From positions 1,206,903-1,270,902 of the forward strand of contig JAVSMP010000001.1 in assembly GCA_032027145.1 (NCBI GenBank): a stretch of DNA of 64,000 nucleotides, read 5' to 3'. This document shows, piece by piece, positions 37,341 through 46,865 of the stretch. Each line of letters begins with the position of its first letter. Position 1 is the first letter of the stretch. The notes below the pieces were generated by a model. It saw only the letters and a list, made by a program, of their open reading frames with translations, was not told the DNA's origin and did not search any database. The DNA comes from Ignavibacterium sp. GTDB taxonomy: Bacteria > Bacteroidota > Ignavibacteria > Ignavibacteriales > Ignavibacteriaceae. Position numbers and translations under genes: made by a program.

Positions 37341-38261
37341 ATGTATAGATTAAAATTATTATCAGCTCTTATAATTATCTTTTCCTGCAGCTTTTCAATT
37401 GCACAACAGGATTCTTCTAAATCAACTGATGATTGGGATTGGCATTGGAAGTGGGATGAATGGAAAGATTGGGAAAATTGGGACTTTGATTTCGATTTCG
37501 AACAGACACACCCTTCAGTTTCTATGCAATATGGATTAGCAAATATTAATAGAACCGATATTAAATCTAATTTTGTTAACCCTAATCTATTTGAACTAAA
37601 ACTTGGATATACTAAAGAAAGTAATACTTGGGATACTGATTATATCAATAGTCATAGTTTTAAATATGTTTATCTTTCTAATACATCAAACAAACTTACT
37701 GGTAAAGAAGCTGCTGGTTCAGAGATAGAATCTGATATGTGGAGATTTGGATTTGGCAGATTACACGGGTATGGATATAAGCTCGGCGAGAGCTTTGCAA
37801 TTATTCCGTATTATTCTTCTACACTTAATTGGTCAAACATTGATTTCAGATATCCTGAAAATCAAGCACTCATTAACAGCGATGATATTGAAAAACTAAA
37901 TCTGTATGATAAATCATTTAGATTTGGAACAAGCAGTGAGGGAGGAATTCGTATTAAATTAATTGATAACCTGATACTGGATGCAGGATATGAACGATCC
38001 ATTGTTTTTCAAAGACATCTATTCTGGAAGTGGGCGGGCAGCGGATTAATCGAGTCAGCAGCGCAAGGACTACTCGACGGGTTTATCAATAAAATATTTA
38101 AATCTTCACCTTCAGCAGGACCAATTGTAAACTTTTTGCTTAAGAATGCGCTTGCGTATGGGATTTATGAATTAAGACAAGAGAAAATGAACTGGCCATT
38201 TAATAGTGAAGCACCAATTGCATTCGATCAATTTAAATTTGGCGTATCGGTTGTGTTTTAA
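37341..38261 (+). CDS. exported protein, possibly outer-membrane, of unknown function
   Basis: I chose the ATG at 37341 (AGAGAAG upstream) rather than 37209, since it opens a signal peptide (MYRLKLLSALIIIFSCSFSIAQ); 306 residues. A short segment rich in Trp, Asp and Lys (DDWDWHWKWDEWKDWENWD) follows at about 30-50. The rest has alternating strands (ELKLGYTKES, FRFGTSSEGGIRIKLIDNLILDAGYERS) and ends FKFGVSVVF with a terminal aromatic, as in outer-membrane beta proteins. I do not recognise a family. Its last 118 coding bases are repeated exactly at 41575-41692. Confidence 0.7.
   Translation: MYRLKLLSALIIIFSCSFSIAQQDSSKSTDDWDWHWKWDEWKDWENWDFDFDFEQTHPSVSMQYGLANINRTDIKSNFVNPNLFELKLGYTKESNTWDTDYINSHSFKYVYLSNTSNKLTGKEAAGSEIESDMWRFGFGRLHGYGYKLGESFAIIPYYSSTLNWSNIDFRYPENQALINSDDIEKLNLYDKSFRFGTSSEGGIRIKLIDNLILDAGYERSIVFQRHLFWKWAGSGLIESAAQGLLDGFINKIFKSSPSAGPIVNFLLKNALAYGIYELRQEKMNWPFNSEAPIAFDQFKFGVSVVF
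38134..38251 (+). repeat. 118-bp perfect direct repeat, copy 1 (inside the 3' end of the 37341 gene)
   Basis: Identical base for base to 41575-41692 at an offset of 3441. The two copies flank the whole minus-strand DUF2341 gene. Confidence 0.93.
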
Positions 38262-38335
38262 TTGGATTTAAAACTTCAAACCCAATTCCGAAAGAAATCG
38301 GGTTTGAATTTGTATTATATGGAAATATTCCTGAT

Positions 38336-41011
38336 TTACTTTATTACTATCATCTTCTTTGTTTGAATAAAAGAACCTGATACTAGTTTGTACAGATACA
38401 TTCCACTATTCAGATTACTTGCATCGAAATTTATTGTATGAACTCCGGCTTCTTTAATTTCGTTTAACAACTCTACAACCTGCTCGCCAAGTGCATTATA
38501 TATAACTAATTTTACCTGACCAGCTTCCGGAATTGAATATTTAATAGTTGTAAAAGGATTGAACGGATTTGGATAATTCTGACTTAACTCGTATTTGACA
38601 GGTGAACCAAGATTCACTTCTATTGTCTTTGAGTATTCATACTTTCCATCATTATCAATCTGTTTTAATCTGTAATGGTGTTTTCCTGATGAGAGATACT
38701 TATCCTCGAAGTAATAATATTTGGGTGAATTGCTGTTACCATTTCCTTGAACGAATCCTATCATTGTCCAACCATTTTTATCATTCTCAGAAAGCCGATG
38801 TATCTCAAAACCATAATTGTTTACTTCTGTTTCTGTAGTCCAGTTCAATTTAATTGTTGAGCCGATAACCAGAACAGAAAAAGAGTTAAGCTCTACTGGC
38901 AACGGATTTGATACCTCTTGACCAATTGTTATAACTGGTTCAATAGCTGCAAAACTGCGAACACGAACATCATCATAATAGACTGCCACATTTCCATAAT
39001 TCTGAAGACAGAAACCCCCGGTTAATACATCACCTCCGTCATTGGTAGGACTTAATATTAGAACATCATCTAAGTAAAGACTGATTGTATTACCATTTGC
39101 TACAATTTTATACTTGTAGTATTGATTAACATTGTAGTTATTTGACGTTACGGCATTAATAAATCCATTGTCGTTATAGTATTTTCTCAAAAACAAATCG
39201 TTTTGAGTTTCACCACGAAGTAATGTTATATATCTATTACCGTTACTTGTATACCGGAAGCCTATTTCTGGTGTACAAACATTATTAGCATCTTGAGTTA
39301 ACTTAACTTTTGTTTCGAAAACGAAATTACCAAAACTCAAATCGGTTGTTCTAAGAAAGTTGTTATGAGAAAGGGAAGCACTTCTCAAACTAAGTACATT
39401 GCTGCCTTCATCTTCGACGATTTGTACAGTAACTCCATTTACAATCCATTTAGCAGGGTCAGGTTCCCAAGCAGATGTGTTCCAGTTAAGTAATCGAATC
39501 CATGTTCCACTTGTTGAGAAATATCCTCTGTTCGTTGGAGTATTTTTTGCTTGACGCACCATCATATCCAGATAGTTATATGCTTGTGTTGAGTGCGAAG
39601 ACTTATAATTTGAAACCCAACCGTAATTCAGAGACATACCCCATAGTGCGGTTCCAATTTCATATGAACCTTTAAAGTTATTTGGTTGTATTAGTCCGTC
39701 AGATGTAACCAGTCGGTAAGAAAAGAATGCATTGTGATTAATATAGTTATGAACATACATATCTATATTCGGATAATTGGTATCAGTAAGGAAATGCCAG
39801 GCTTGCTCACCATATGAGAGATAATCATAGGAGTTATCTCTCTCATATAGCATACGCACTGCAATCATAAACCACTGTTGATGACATTCATAAAATTCAC
39901 CTGAGGGCGTTGGAGAAGTCCAGGTCAAACCGCCATTGTTTGAAACCCATCTGTTAATCAAAATCCAGTCTATATTGTCCCTGACTTTAGTTAGATAGGA
40001 AGCGTCTCCTGTCACATCATAAGCTAAAAGAACTCCAAAATCTCTTTTTAGATGATCCTGTACACCACTTTGTCCAGTCCATCCACCAGAACTTTGTGTA
40101 AAAGTATTTACATAGTTTACTATTATTCCTCTGGACTCATCTGCTAAAGTTGTATTTCCATAGATAGTGAATGCTTTGCATGCATTTGCTAATCCCTGTA
40201 ATGCGAGACTGTAATCTGGTGCAGTAGTTGGAGTACCATAAGTATTCTTCACATATTCATAAACATTTATCAAATCATCATAACATCTCATTGCCAGAGT
40301 CGGATTACTAACTCTAAAATATTCGTATCCTAGTGCTAAATTGGATAATACTAATCCGTAACAATAAATAGGTTCTGATGATAATCCAGTCACAGTGCCA
40401 TTTGTATTTATCTGAGTATCCATATAATCGAATTCGTCTTCAATCTCATTATCTAACGATTCAATAGGCCAGCCATTTTGTGCTTTGATTATTGAGTAGT
40501 ATAACGCTCCTTCTTGCATATGCATTGAATATTTCCAATCATGGCTAGCATATCCGCCCCAGTATTCCAATGTATTACTTCCTGAATTAAAGTCATCAAA
40601 GAACATAAAGGTATTTGTACCGTTGCTTACTGAAGTAGCTAATGAGTTTCCATAATATAAAAATATTGAATCGCCTGTTGTTGGTATGCTTTGTACCTTT
40701 ACCCATATTACTGCCTGATGTGATGTCGTATCCCAGACTTCTATCCAGAATGGTATTTCTGTAGTTCCGTTACCTGTTGTAATTCTTATATCACTGCCGT
40801 CACTATTTGCATTTTGAAAATCAAATGCAGGATTAAGGTTGCTTAAATCAATTTTTACCTGATAATCAGTTAAAATAGAATTACTGTTATTAGTGATTGT
40901 AATTTCTCTTCTGTAGTCCCAATTATTAAGCCACGACTGGGCGTTAAGTGTTGTTATTATACTTGAAATAATTCCGACACTAAAAAGAAATAAGTAAAAG
41001 TTTTTTCGCAT
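38336..41011 (-). CDS. exported DUF2341/alpha-toroid chimeric protein with T9SS sorting domain
   Basis: I chose the ATG at 41011 (GAGGATAGCT upstream) over a TTG at 41023; 891 residues, signal ending TLNAQ. DUF2341 at about 25-115 (WDYRREITITNNSNSILTDY...IPFWIEVWD...FLYYGNSLA). Then FMFFDDFNSGS begins a beta domain that is interrupted by about 350 helical residues resembling an alpha/alpha toroid (YSLALQGLANACKAFTIYG, HLKRDFGVLLAYDVTGDASYL). The beta-sandwich resumes at WEPDPAKWIVNGVTV near 512 (LamG-like, DDVRVRSF). An FN3-like segment and type A sorting domain ([25 protein letters not shown]) end it. Toroids often belong to polysaccharide lyases or hydrolases, but I cannot point to catalytic residues. 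Confidence 0.8.
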   Translation of the reverse strand: MRKNFYLFLFSVGIISSIITTLNAQSWLNNWDYRREITITNNSNSILTDYQVKIDLSNLNPAFDFQNANSDGSDIRITTGNGTTEIPFWIEVWDTTSHQAVIWVKVQSIPTTGDSIFLYYGNSLATSVSNGTNTFMFFDDFNSGSNTLEYWGGYASHDWKYSMHMQEGALYYSIIKAQNGWPIESLDNEIEDEFDYMDTQINTNGTVTGLSSEPIYCYGLVLSNLALGYEYFRVSNPTLAMRCYDDLINVYEYVKNTYGTPTTAPDYSLALQGLANACKAFTIYGNTTLADESRGIIVNYVNTFTQSSGGWTGQSGVQDHLKRDFGVLLAYDVTGDASYLTKVRDNIDWILINRWVSNNGGLTWTSPTPSGEFYECHQQWFMIAVRMLYERDNSYDYLSYGEQAWHFLTDTNYPNIDMYVHNYINHNAFFSYRLVTSDGLIQPNNFKGSYEIGTALWGMSLNYGWVSNYKSSHSTQAYNYLDMMVRQAKNTPTNRGYFSTSGTWIRLLNWNTSAWEPDPAKWIVNGVTVQIVEDEGSNVLSLRSASLSHNNFLRTTDLSFGNFVFETKVKLTQDANNVCTPEIGFRYTSNGNRYITLLRGETQNDLFLRKYYNDNGFINAVTSNNYNVNQYYKYKIVANGNTISLYLDDVLILSPTNDGGDVLTGGFCLQNYGNVAVYYDDVRVRSFAAIEPVITIGQEVSNPLPVELNSFSVLVIGSTIKLNWTTETEVNNYGFEIHRLSENDKNGWTMIGFVQGNGNSNSPKYYYFEDKYLSSGKHHYRLKQIDNDGKYEYSKTIEVNLGSPVKYELSQNYPNPFNPFTTIKYSIPEAGQVKLVIYNALGEQVVELLNEIKEAGVHTINFDASNLNSGMYLYKLVSGSFIQTKKMIVIK

Positions 41012-41023
41012 AGCTATCCTCAA

Positions 41024-41574
41024 CCATTTAATTTTTTATTTGTTGTTTTAAATTCATAGGCAATACAAATAGAGATTGTAAGGCAGAAAAACTAATAATA
41101 AATATTATAGTAATAATAATTATTAGTGAAGTAATACTATAAAGAAGCGTATTTTTCATACTTCTAAGAAAATGCTCTCCTAACATTTTTTTATAAGTAC
41201 TATTATTTGAATTCTACTAATTATAGAAATTAGTCTGATTGTTCAGGAAGGATAGTGAAAAATAGTTTAAGCTGCTCTCTCCCTGATTTCTAAGTTCCAA
41301 TGTACAAAAATATTTTGATGAATACATTATTAAGAAAATATTTTTTTCCTTTTTTTGAGTTTAAACAGAAATACTGCATCTAAAATATAGATGTTTAATT
41401 AGACTATACTTTATTATCACCGATAATTGACTTTTGACAAATATTTAAACTGAATTTATTTTAAACAAATCTTTTAAAAATCTCAGTTAGTCTTTATTTC
41501 AGATTTTTTTTGAACAGGTTGTTAATTTAGGGCTGTAGTAATAATCGTTAAACAGCATTGTCTGAGTTTAAATA
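41024..41574. other. intergenic region without recognised features
   Basis: About 550 very AT-rich bases between the DUF2341 gene and the repeated gene tail. I see short AT palindromes only, and no ORF, strong hairpin or clear promoter. It probably contains the promoter of the minus-strand DUF2341 gene. Confidence 0.5.
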
Positions 41575-41702
41575 TTTTGCTTAAGAATGCGCTTGCGTAT
41601 GGGATTTATGAATTAAGACAAGAGAAAATGAACTGGCCATTTAATAGTGAAGCACCAATTGCATTCGATCAATTTAAATTTGGCGTATCGGTGGTTTTCT
41701 AA
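41575..41702 (+). pseudogene. duplicated 3' tail of the 37341 gene (repeat copy 2)
   Basis: 118 bases identical to 38134-38251, then a different ending that still encodes SVVF-stop with other codons (GTG GTT TTC TAA against GTT GTG TTT TAA). No upstream part of the gene is present. It is therefore the tail of a second, related gene or a recombination product. Confidence 0.85.
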
Positions 41703-41745
41703 AAAGCAGTTTTGTTTGAATATTAATTTCTTTTAATTAAGCAGC

Positions 41746-42972
41746 TTATTTCAGCAGAGTCATTTTTTTGGATTGTAAAAAGGAAGTTATTCCATTTGAA
41801 ATCTCTATCTGATAAATATAAATGCCGCTTGAAATATTTTTATCTGAAGAGAAAATATTAAACTCAATTTGATTTATACCAGCACTTTTATAATCATCTA
41901 ATATTTCGCAAATAAAGTTGCCAAGCAGATCGAAAATTTTAATTTTCACGTTACCTTCAATTGGGGAGTGCCAGCTTATTGTTGTGCCGGGGTTAAACGG
42001 ATTTGGATAATTCTGATAAAGCTCAAACGAAGTAATACTAAAGTTAAAAGTCAAAATGTTTGAATATGCTGTCTGACCATCGTTGTCTATTTGTTTCAAC
42101 CTGTATTTTATATCACCATTTACTTTTGGCGGGTTATCTGTAAAGGTGTAGTATTTTGGTGAGTTAGAAGTTCCATTTCCGAAAACAAAACCGATGTTAT
42201 TCCAGCCTGTATTATTTGTTTGCCGCTCAACTTCGAATCCATAATTATTAATTTCAGTAGCAGTATTCCAGTTTAACACTACATTTGAACCTATTATTTT
42301 TCCTGTAAATGAAATAAGTTCAACAGGAAGTGCCTCATTTATAATCTTGCTAACCGGAATTTTCCCAAATCCATTACGAAAATCAAGCTCACCATTTTCA
42401 GACCCATATATTCTTGCCAATGTTCTAGCTGAATCAAAACTAACATCAAGCGTATTTGAGATAAATGCGATTTGCCCTGCTATATATCCGTTTGCATAAC
42501 TTGAAAGGTTTGTGCCGGTTATAGGATCAATAGAAAAAAACTCAAGCTTATAAGCAGTTTGATTCGAATCAATGCCTGCTCCTGTAATTACAACAGGTGA
42601 AGAGACAACATCACCGAAGAAAGTCTGAATGTGATCATTACTGCCGGCTGGCATAACTAATCTTACCGTTGGATAATTTGGTGCTAATCTGATTCCTGTT
42701 GAAAGTCCGGTTGTTGATCTGATAATTAAATCAAAGTCATTCCCAATTGCATAATCAAAACTTTCTTGAATATTATTCTGCAGTAATATTATTTCGCCCG
42801 GAAATGGTATAGAGTTGTAACTGGTATAACCAATTTGAAATGCAGTTTTAACATTACTATCATGCGAGCCGCCAAGCCCTGATATTATTACTTTATCAAT
42901 CTGTTGTGAATACAGGTTGATTTGTATTAATAAGAATATAACAACAATACAGAAATTTAATTTCCGCATCAT
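41746..42972 (-). CDS. exported protein with T9SS sorting domain, N-terminal domain unknown
   Basis: 408 residues, GAAGG before two adjacent ATGs, signal ending NLYSQ. Residues 20-205 (VIISGLGGSHDSNVKTAFQIGY, LIIRSTTGLSTGIRL, VRLVMPAGSND) and the ending FRNGFGKIPVSKIINE faintly recall subtilase-like folds, but no Asp-His-Ser triad is convincing. An FN3-like segment (LPVELISFTGKIIGSNVVLNW near 212) and type A sorting domain ([16 protein letters not shown] near 320, SKKMTLLK) follow, closely like those of the M36 and DUF2341 proteins, showing shuffling of this tail. Function unknown. Confidence 0.8.
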   Translation of the reverse strand: MMRKLNFCIVVIFLLIQINLYSQQIDKVIISGLGGSHDSNVKTAFQIGYTSYNSIPFPGEIILLQNNIQESFDYAIGNDFDLIIRSTTGLSTGIRLAPNYPTVRLVMPAGSNDHIQTFFGDVVSSPVVITGAGIDSNQTAYKLEFFSIDPITGTNLSSYANGYIAGQIAFISNTLDVSFDSARTLARIYGSENGELDFRNGFGKIPVSKIINEALPVELISFTGKIIGSNVVLNWNTATEINNYGFEVERQTNNTGWNNIGFVFGNGTSNSPKYYTFTDNPPKVNGDIKYRLKQIDNDGQTAYSNILTFNFSITSFELYQNYPNPFNPGTTISWHSPIEGNVKIKIFDLLGNFICEILDDYKSAGINQIEFNIFSSDKNISSGIYIYQIEISNGITSFLQSKKMTLLK

Positions 42973-43111
42973 TTTCCCTTCGTTTAATCCCAGTTAATTG
43001 AAAGCGCACTAAATTGTGCTGCTTCCTAAACTTATTATCGAAGAGAATACAAAAAATTTTAGAGGTGTTTAGAAACAAAAAATGTCTTAGTTTATCTCTA
43101 AACCAGAACTA

Positions 43112-44254
43112 TTATCTGAAAGTAATTTTAATATTTACAATCTCTGAAGAACTTCCGGTTCTGACCGGCGGACCCCAGGTACCGGCACCAGAAGAAACAT
43201 AATAATGTGTATTACCTTTTTTAAGATAGCCCCAGCTAAGTTCATAAATCAGGTTTGTGATAATATTTGCAGGCCAGATTTGTCCGTGGTGTGTATGACC
43301 TGAAAGCTGCAAATCAATTCCATTTTGTTCAGCTTGTTCAAGTTTAACTGGAGTGTGATCTAATAAAATTTTTGGGTAGTTGTGGTCCAGATTTTTTATG
43401 ATTTCAGATAGACTCTTTCTTTCTTTACCGGTAAACTGTTTCATTGAAACGTCTTCTCTGCCGATTATATAAAAACTGCTGTCTATTAATACATAAGAGT
43501 CCAGTAAAAATTTTATCCCGAATTGTTCAGCATACTTATCAGAGGATTTAACTTCATTGATAAATTCATGATTGCCGTTTATTGAATAAATACCATACTT
43601 AGGTTTTAATCTTCTAAAAGATTCACCAATTCTTCTCTGATTTAAAATAAAAGCATTATCATCAACAATATCACCTGCAAGTAAAATTATATCAGGGTTT
43701 AGAGAATTCATTTTGTCAACAATTTTTCTAAGCAGTTTTTCCCCGTCTATCGGTGAAAGGTGAATATCCGAAGCCATCACAACATTTAGTTCAGATAAAT
43801 TGCTATTGCCTTTAGGAAGTGAAAGCTCAAGATCTTTTATTTTAATATCATGCTTATTCTTGTAACCAAGAAAAACAATCAGGCTTACTAGCAGTATTAC
43901 AATTATTGCTGTGATTTTTTTTACAGACTCATAATTATTTATAATTGACTGAGGAAGAAAACTGAACCAACCATTAAACAATCTTAAGACATCAAGTAAA
44001 AATAAAGTCAGAATAAAATAAACAAAAAAAGCAAACCATAGAGCGCCGATTACTAGAATTATATCATACAACAGCGACGGAAGAACTTTATATAAAAGTT
44101 TAGCTAAAACATATCCATAGGCTATAAAGACAAATAAAAATGCATAAGGAATTTTTAGATATGAATAAGCAGCTAAAACCTGCCAGCCTCTAATAAAAAT
44201 ATAATAGTTTAGTGTTGTGTAAACTGTAAAAAATATGATAAAGAATAATGCCAT
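43112..44254 (-). CDS. membrane-anchored metallophosphoesterase (YkuE-like)
   Basis: 380 residues. The N-terminal ~130 residues hold four hydrophobic helices; the catalytic domain follows with the calcineurin-type motifs MASDIHL (~160), AGDIVDD (~195), NGNHEF (~220), LDHTP (~300) and SGHTHHGQIW (~320). It binds two metal ions and hydrolyses phosphoesters, phospholipid precursors in related enzymes; its substrate is not determinable here. It is a single gene facing away from the pirin gene. Confidence 0.9.
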   Translation of the reverse strand: MALFFIIFFTVYTTLNYYIFIRGWQVLAAYSYLKIPYAFLFVFIAYGYVLAKLLYKVLPSLLYDIILVIGALWFAFFVYFILTLFLLDVLRLFNGWFSFLPQSIINNYESVKKITAIIVILLVSLIVFLGYKNKHDIKIKDLELSLPKGNSNLSELNVVMASDIHLSPIDGEKLLRKIVDKMNSLNPDIILLAGDIVDDNAFILNQRRIGESFRRLKPKYGIYSINGNHEFINEVKSSDKYAEQFGIKFLLDSYVLIDSSFYIIGREDVSMKQFTGKERKSLSEIIKNLDHNYPKILLDHTPVKLEQAEQNGIDLQLSGHTHHGQIWPANIITNLIYELSWGYLKKGNTHYYVSSGAGTWGPPVRTGSSSEIVNIKITFR

Positions 44255-44466
44255 AGTTCTGTTTTATTTTTGACGTGCAAAATAGTGATAATAATTCAGT
44301 ACAAGTACCGTTGATATCACAAAGATAATATTGCTTTTTAATTTTTCAGCAGAAGATAATGTTTGAATTATTTACTGTTTTTGTGTTTGTGATATTAATA
44401 CTTGGCTCTAAGTGTGTTATAACATAGGTTTGAATAAACAAAACTGAATATTAAAAAGGATAAGAG

Positions 44467-45177
44467 ATGGAAAAAGAAGTTTACAGATCTGAAGACAGGG
44501 GAAAAGCAAATCTCGGATGGCTGAATACGAAATACAGCTTTAGTTTCGCCGATTATTATAATCCAAAGATGATGCACTTTGGAATGCTTCGGGTTTTAAA
44601 TGATGATATTATTAACCCTGCAATGGGTTTTGGAACTCATCCGCATAACAATATGGAAATAATTACAATTATAACTGATGGGCAGCTTGAACATAAAGAC
44701 AGTATTGGGATGGGCTCGGTAATTTACAAAGATGAAGTGCAGGTTATGTCTGCCGGGTCAGGAATTACACATTCCGAATTTAATCCGTCAGAAGAAGAAA
44801 GAGTTAATCTTTTACAGATATGGATATTTCCTAAAGAAGACAATATAAAGCCAAGGTATGATCAGAAATTGTTTTCAGCAGTTGAAAGAAAGAATAAACT
44901 TATTCCTGCTGTTTCCGGATATAAAAAAGAAGGTTCGCTTTATATCCATCAGGATGCAGAGATTTATCTCGGCAGTTTTGATAAAGGAAAAACTATTAAT
45001 TATAAACTGAACAATACTGAGCATGGTGCATATGTTTTTCTGATTGAAGGAAATATAAAAGTGCTTGATGAAGATTTGTTTAGACGTGATGCAATCGGAA
45101 TAACAGAACAATCCGAATTTACTATTGAAACAGTTGAAGAATCTTATTTTATAATTATTGATGTTCCGATGAATTAA
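44467..45177 (+). CDS. pirin family protein (YhhW-like)
   Basis: 236 residues, bicupin, cytoplasmic. Metal ligands are seen in the N-terminal cupin: FGTHPHNNMEIITII (two His near 55), LEHKDS (His near 77) and ITHSEFNPSEEE (His/Glu near 100). The C-terminal cupin lacks ligands, as usual. Related proteins act as quercetin dioxygenases or redox sensors; role here unknown. The 3' end overlaps the convergent glycosyltransferase gene by four bases. Confidence 0.9.
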   Translation: MEKEVYRSEDRGKANLGWLNTKYSFSFADYYNPKMMHFGMLRVLNDDIINPAMGFGTHPHNNMEIITIITDGQLEHKDSIGMGSVIYKDEVQVMSAGSGITHSEFNPSEEERVNLLQIWIFPKEDNIKPRYDQKLFSAVERKNKLIPAVSGYKKEGSLYIHQDAEIYLGSFDKGKTINYKLNNTEHGAYVFLIEGNIKVLDEDLFRRDAIGITEQSEFTIETVEESYFIIIDVPMN

Positions 45178-46607
45178 GCAATACTCTTTTCATCGTCTGG
45201 CTGGCTGTAATTAAAAATTCTATAACTATTTCTTTTTTTAATTTCATAATAAAATAAAGTAATGACAGGCAGATGCTGAATATATTTAAAGTAACCGCCA
45301 ATCGGATTTAAGTGATAAAGCGGGATTAAAAATGCATACATCAACAATGAATATTTAGGACTAAAGACAAGCGGTAATATCATCCATGTAACATACCACG
45401 GAAATTGTGTGGGGCTGATAAGAAATGCAACAGCAACTATGATTACAATTTTATTCATCAAGTCATGATTATTATTTGCTGGTTTACGGATTAAAAGGAA
45501 TGCTGTTAAAATAATTATCCCGACAATTATCCATCTTGCAATGCAATCAGCACAAACATAATAGATTTTAAAAGTATCTGTGAACAAGATAATTCCGTCT
45601 TTAAGCAGAGTATAAAATGCAGCGTTGTTAATCCAGTTTGATGCATATTTAATAAAACCCTGATTTTCATCTATTCCTGCACGTAAAACAGGAATGAAAA
45701 TAATAATTAGAAATAACCCAAACACAGCAAGATTAGCTGCCAGTTTTATTTTTCGATTAAAATATTTTCTTAAGAACAATGGCAGCAGCAATATTGGCCA
45801 TAGTTTGAAACCTACTGCAAAAGAAAGGGTTACCATTGAAACAAGATGTTCATCTTTAAGATAATAATAGATGGAAACTGCTACGAATAACAATGTAAAA
45901 AGATCATAGTGAGCTGAGTTAAAAAACTCGTGAAGTACAATTGGATTAAGCCAGTAAATAGCAGCGAAGGAATATGGAAGTTTCAGCTCTCTGAGAATTC
46001 GGAAAATAAAAAAGAGAAGAAAAATATCTCCTACTAACAATATCAGTTTCCATCCGGTTAAACTCCACGGATATAAATAGTATGAAAATGCAAAAATTAT
46101 CTGAGACAAAGCAGGATAAAGCGTCCTGATTTTAGGATACTTTATTTTGTTTATAACTTCACCGGATTCTTCAGAGAGTTTTAATATCTGTTTTGGAACT
46201 TCGGGATTTTTATCAATCACTTCCTGCGGGCTGAATACATAAGGATTATATTCATTAGCTGTTACAGCGCCATCCCAGAAGTATCTGTAAAAATCATCTT
46301 CAAGTATTGGTGAAGAGGGGATAAGGATTAATCTTGCAAATAATCCGGTAAAAATTATCCAGGCTATCCAGCTTTCTTTAAATGGAAGTTTTGTGATATT
46401 TATGATAGCAATGAAAAAAAGTAATCCGATTAAAATTCTTTGTAAGACAAATGATATTTTTTGTGAGTCAGTAGGCTGTGCATCATAGGTTAATGTATGA
46501 GAGACAAAAAGAATATAAATGGCATAAAGAATAACCCCAAAACCTAAAAGAATAAATAGAAGTTTAGCACGGGCAGATTTAGCTGAACTATTAATCAGAC
46601 TTTTCAT
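45174..46607 (-). CDS. GT-C fold glycosyltransferase (GT87-like)
   Basis: 477 residues with about eleven hydrophobic helices, and a short cytoplasmic basic start (MKSLINSSAKSARAK). A conserved periplasmic loop after the second helix group has acidic residues in PSSPILEDDFYRYFWDGAV near 98, as in GT-C enzymes that use polyprenyl-phosphate sugars; NPYVFSP and YPALSQIIFA fit the GT87/MptB-like group. It probably transfers mannose or another hexose to an envelope glycan or protein. The assignment to fold is firm, the substrate is not. Confidence 0.75.
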   Translation of the reverse strand: MKSLINSSAKSARAKLLFILLGFGVILYAIYILFVSHTLTYDAQPTDSQKISFVLQRILIGLLFFIAIINITKLPFKESWIAWIIFTGLFARLILIPSSPILEDDFYRYFWDGAVTANEYNPYVFSPQEVIDKNPEVPKQILKLSEESGEVINKIKYPKIRTLYPALSQIIFAFSYYLYPWSLTGWKLILLVGDIFLLFFIFRILRELKLPYSFAAIYWLNPIVLHEFFNSAHYDLFTLLFVAVSIYYYLKDEHLVSMVTLSFAVGFKLWPILLLPLFLRKYFNRKIKLAANLAVFGLFLIIIFIPVLRAGIDENQGFIKYASNWINNAAFYTLLKDGIILFTDTFKIYYVCADCIARWIIVGIIILTAFLLIRKPANNNHDLMNKIVIIVAVAFLISPTQFPWYVTWMILPLVFSPKYSLLMYAFLIPLYHLNPIGGYFKYIQHLPVITLFYYEIKKRNSYRIFNYSQPDDEKSIA

Positions 46608-46793
46608 AAGCTATTAGCACATCACTTAAATCAAGCAGATATATTTATTAGAGCGTTTGTCATATAAACAATAAACTAATAGTTCAAATAATTTTAAACT
46701 GCTTTCGTTTATTAATTTATTAAGCAAACATAACAATTATATAATTTAATAACCCTTAACAGATTGGCAGCGATACTGATAATTGGGATAAAA

Positions 46794-46821
46794 ACAGGTT
46801 CTCAAATAATTGAGAACCTGT
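46794..46821 (-). terminator. terminator of the large envelope/peptidase cluster
   Basis: ACAGGTTCTCAA and TTGAGAACCTGT form a 12-bp perfect stem with an ATAA loop; on the minus strand TTTTATCC follows. It lies 45 bases past the stop of the M1-M28-PDZ gene. The remaining bases to 46607 hold nothing I recognise. Confidence 0.9.
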
Positions 46822-46865
46822 AAAAAGTTTAAACAATCTTTCGATTTGTTATTACTATAGAAATT

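Noticed and set aside
41746-42972. Subtilisin-like protease
   Set aside because: A weak resemblance of the last part to subtilase ends, but no catalytic triad can be identified.
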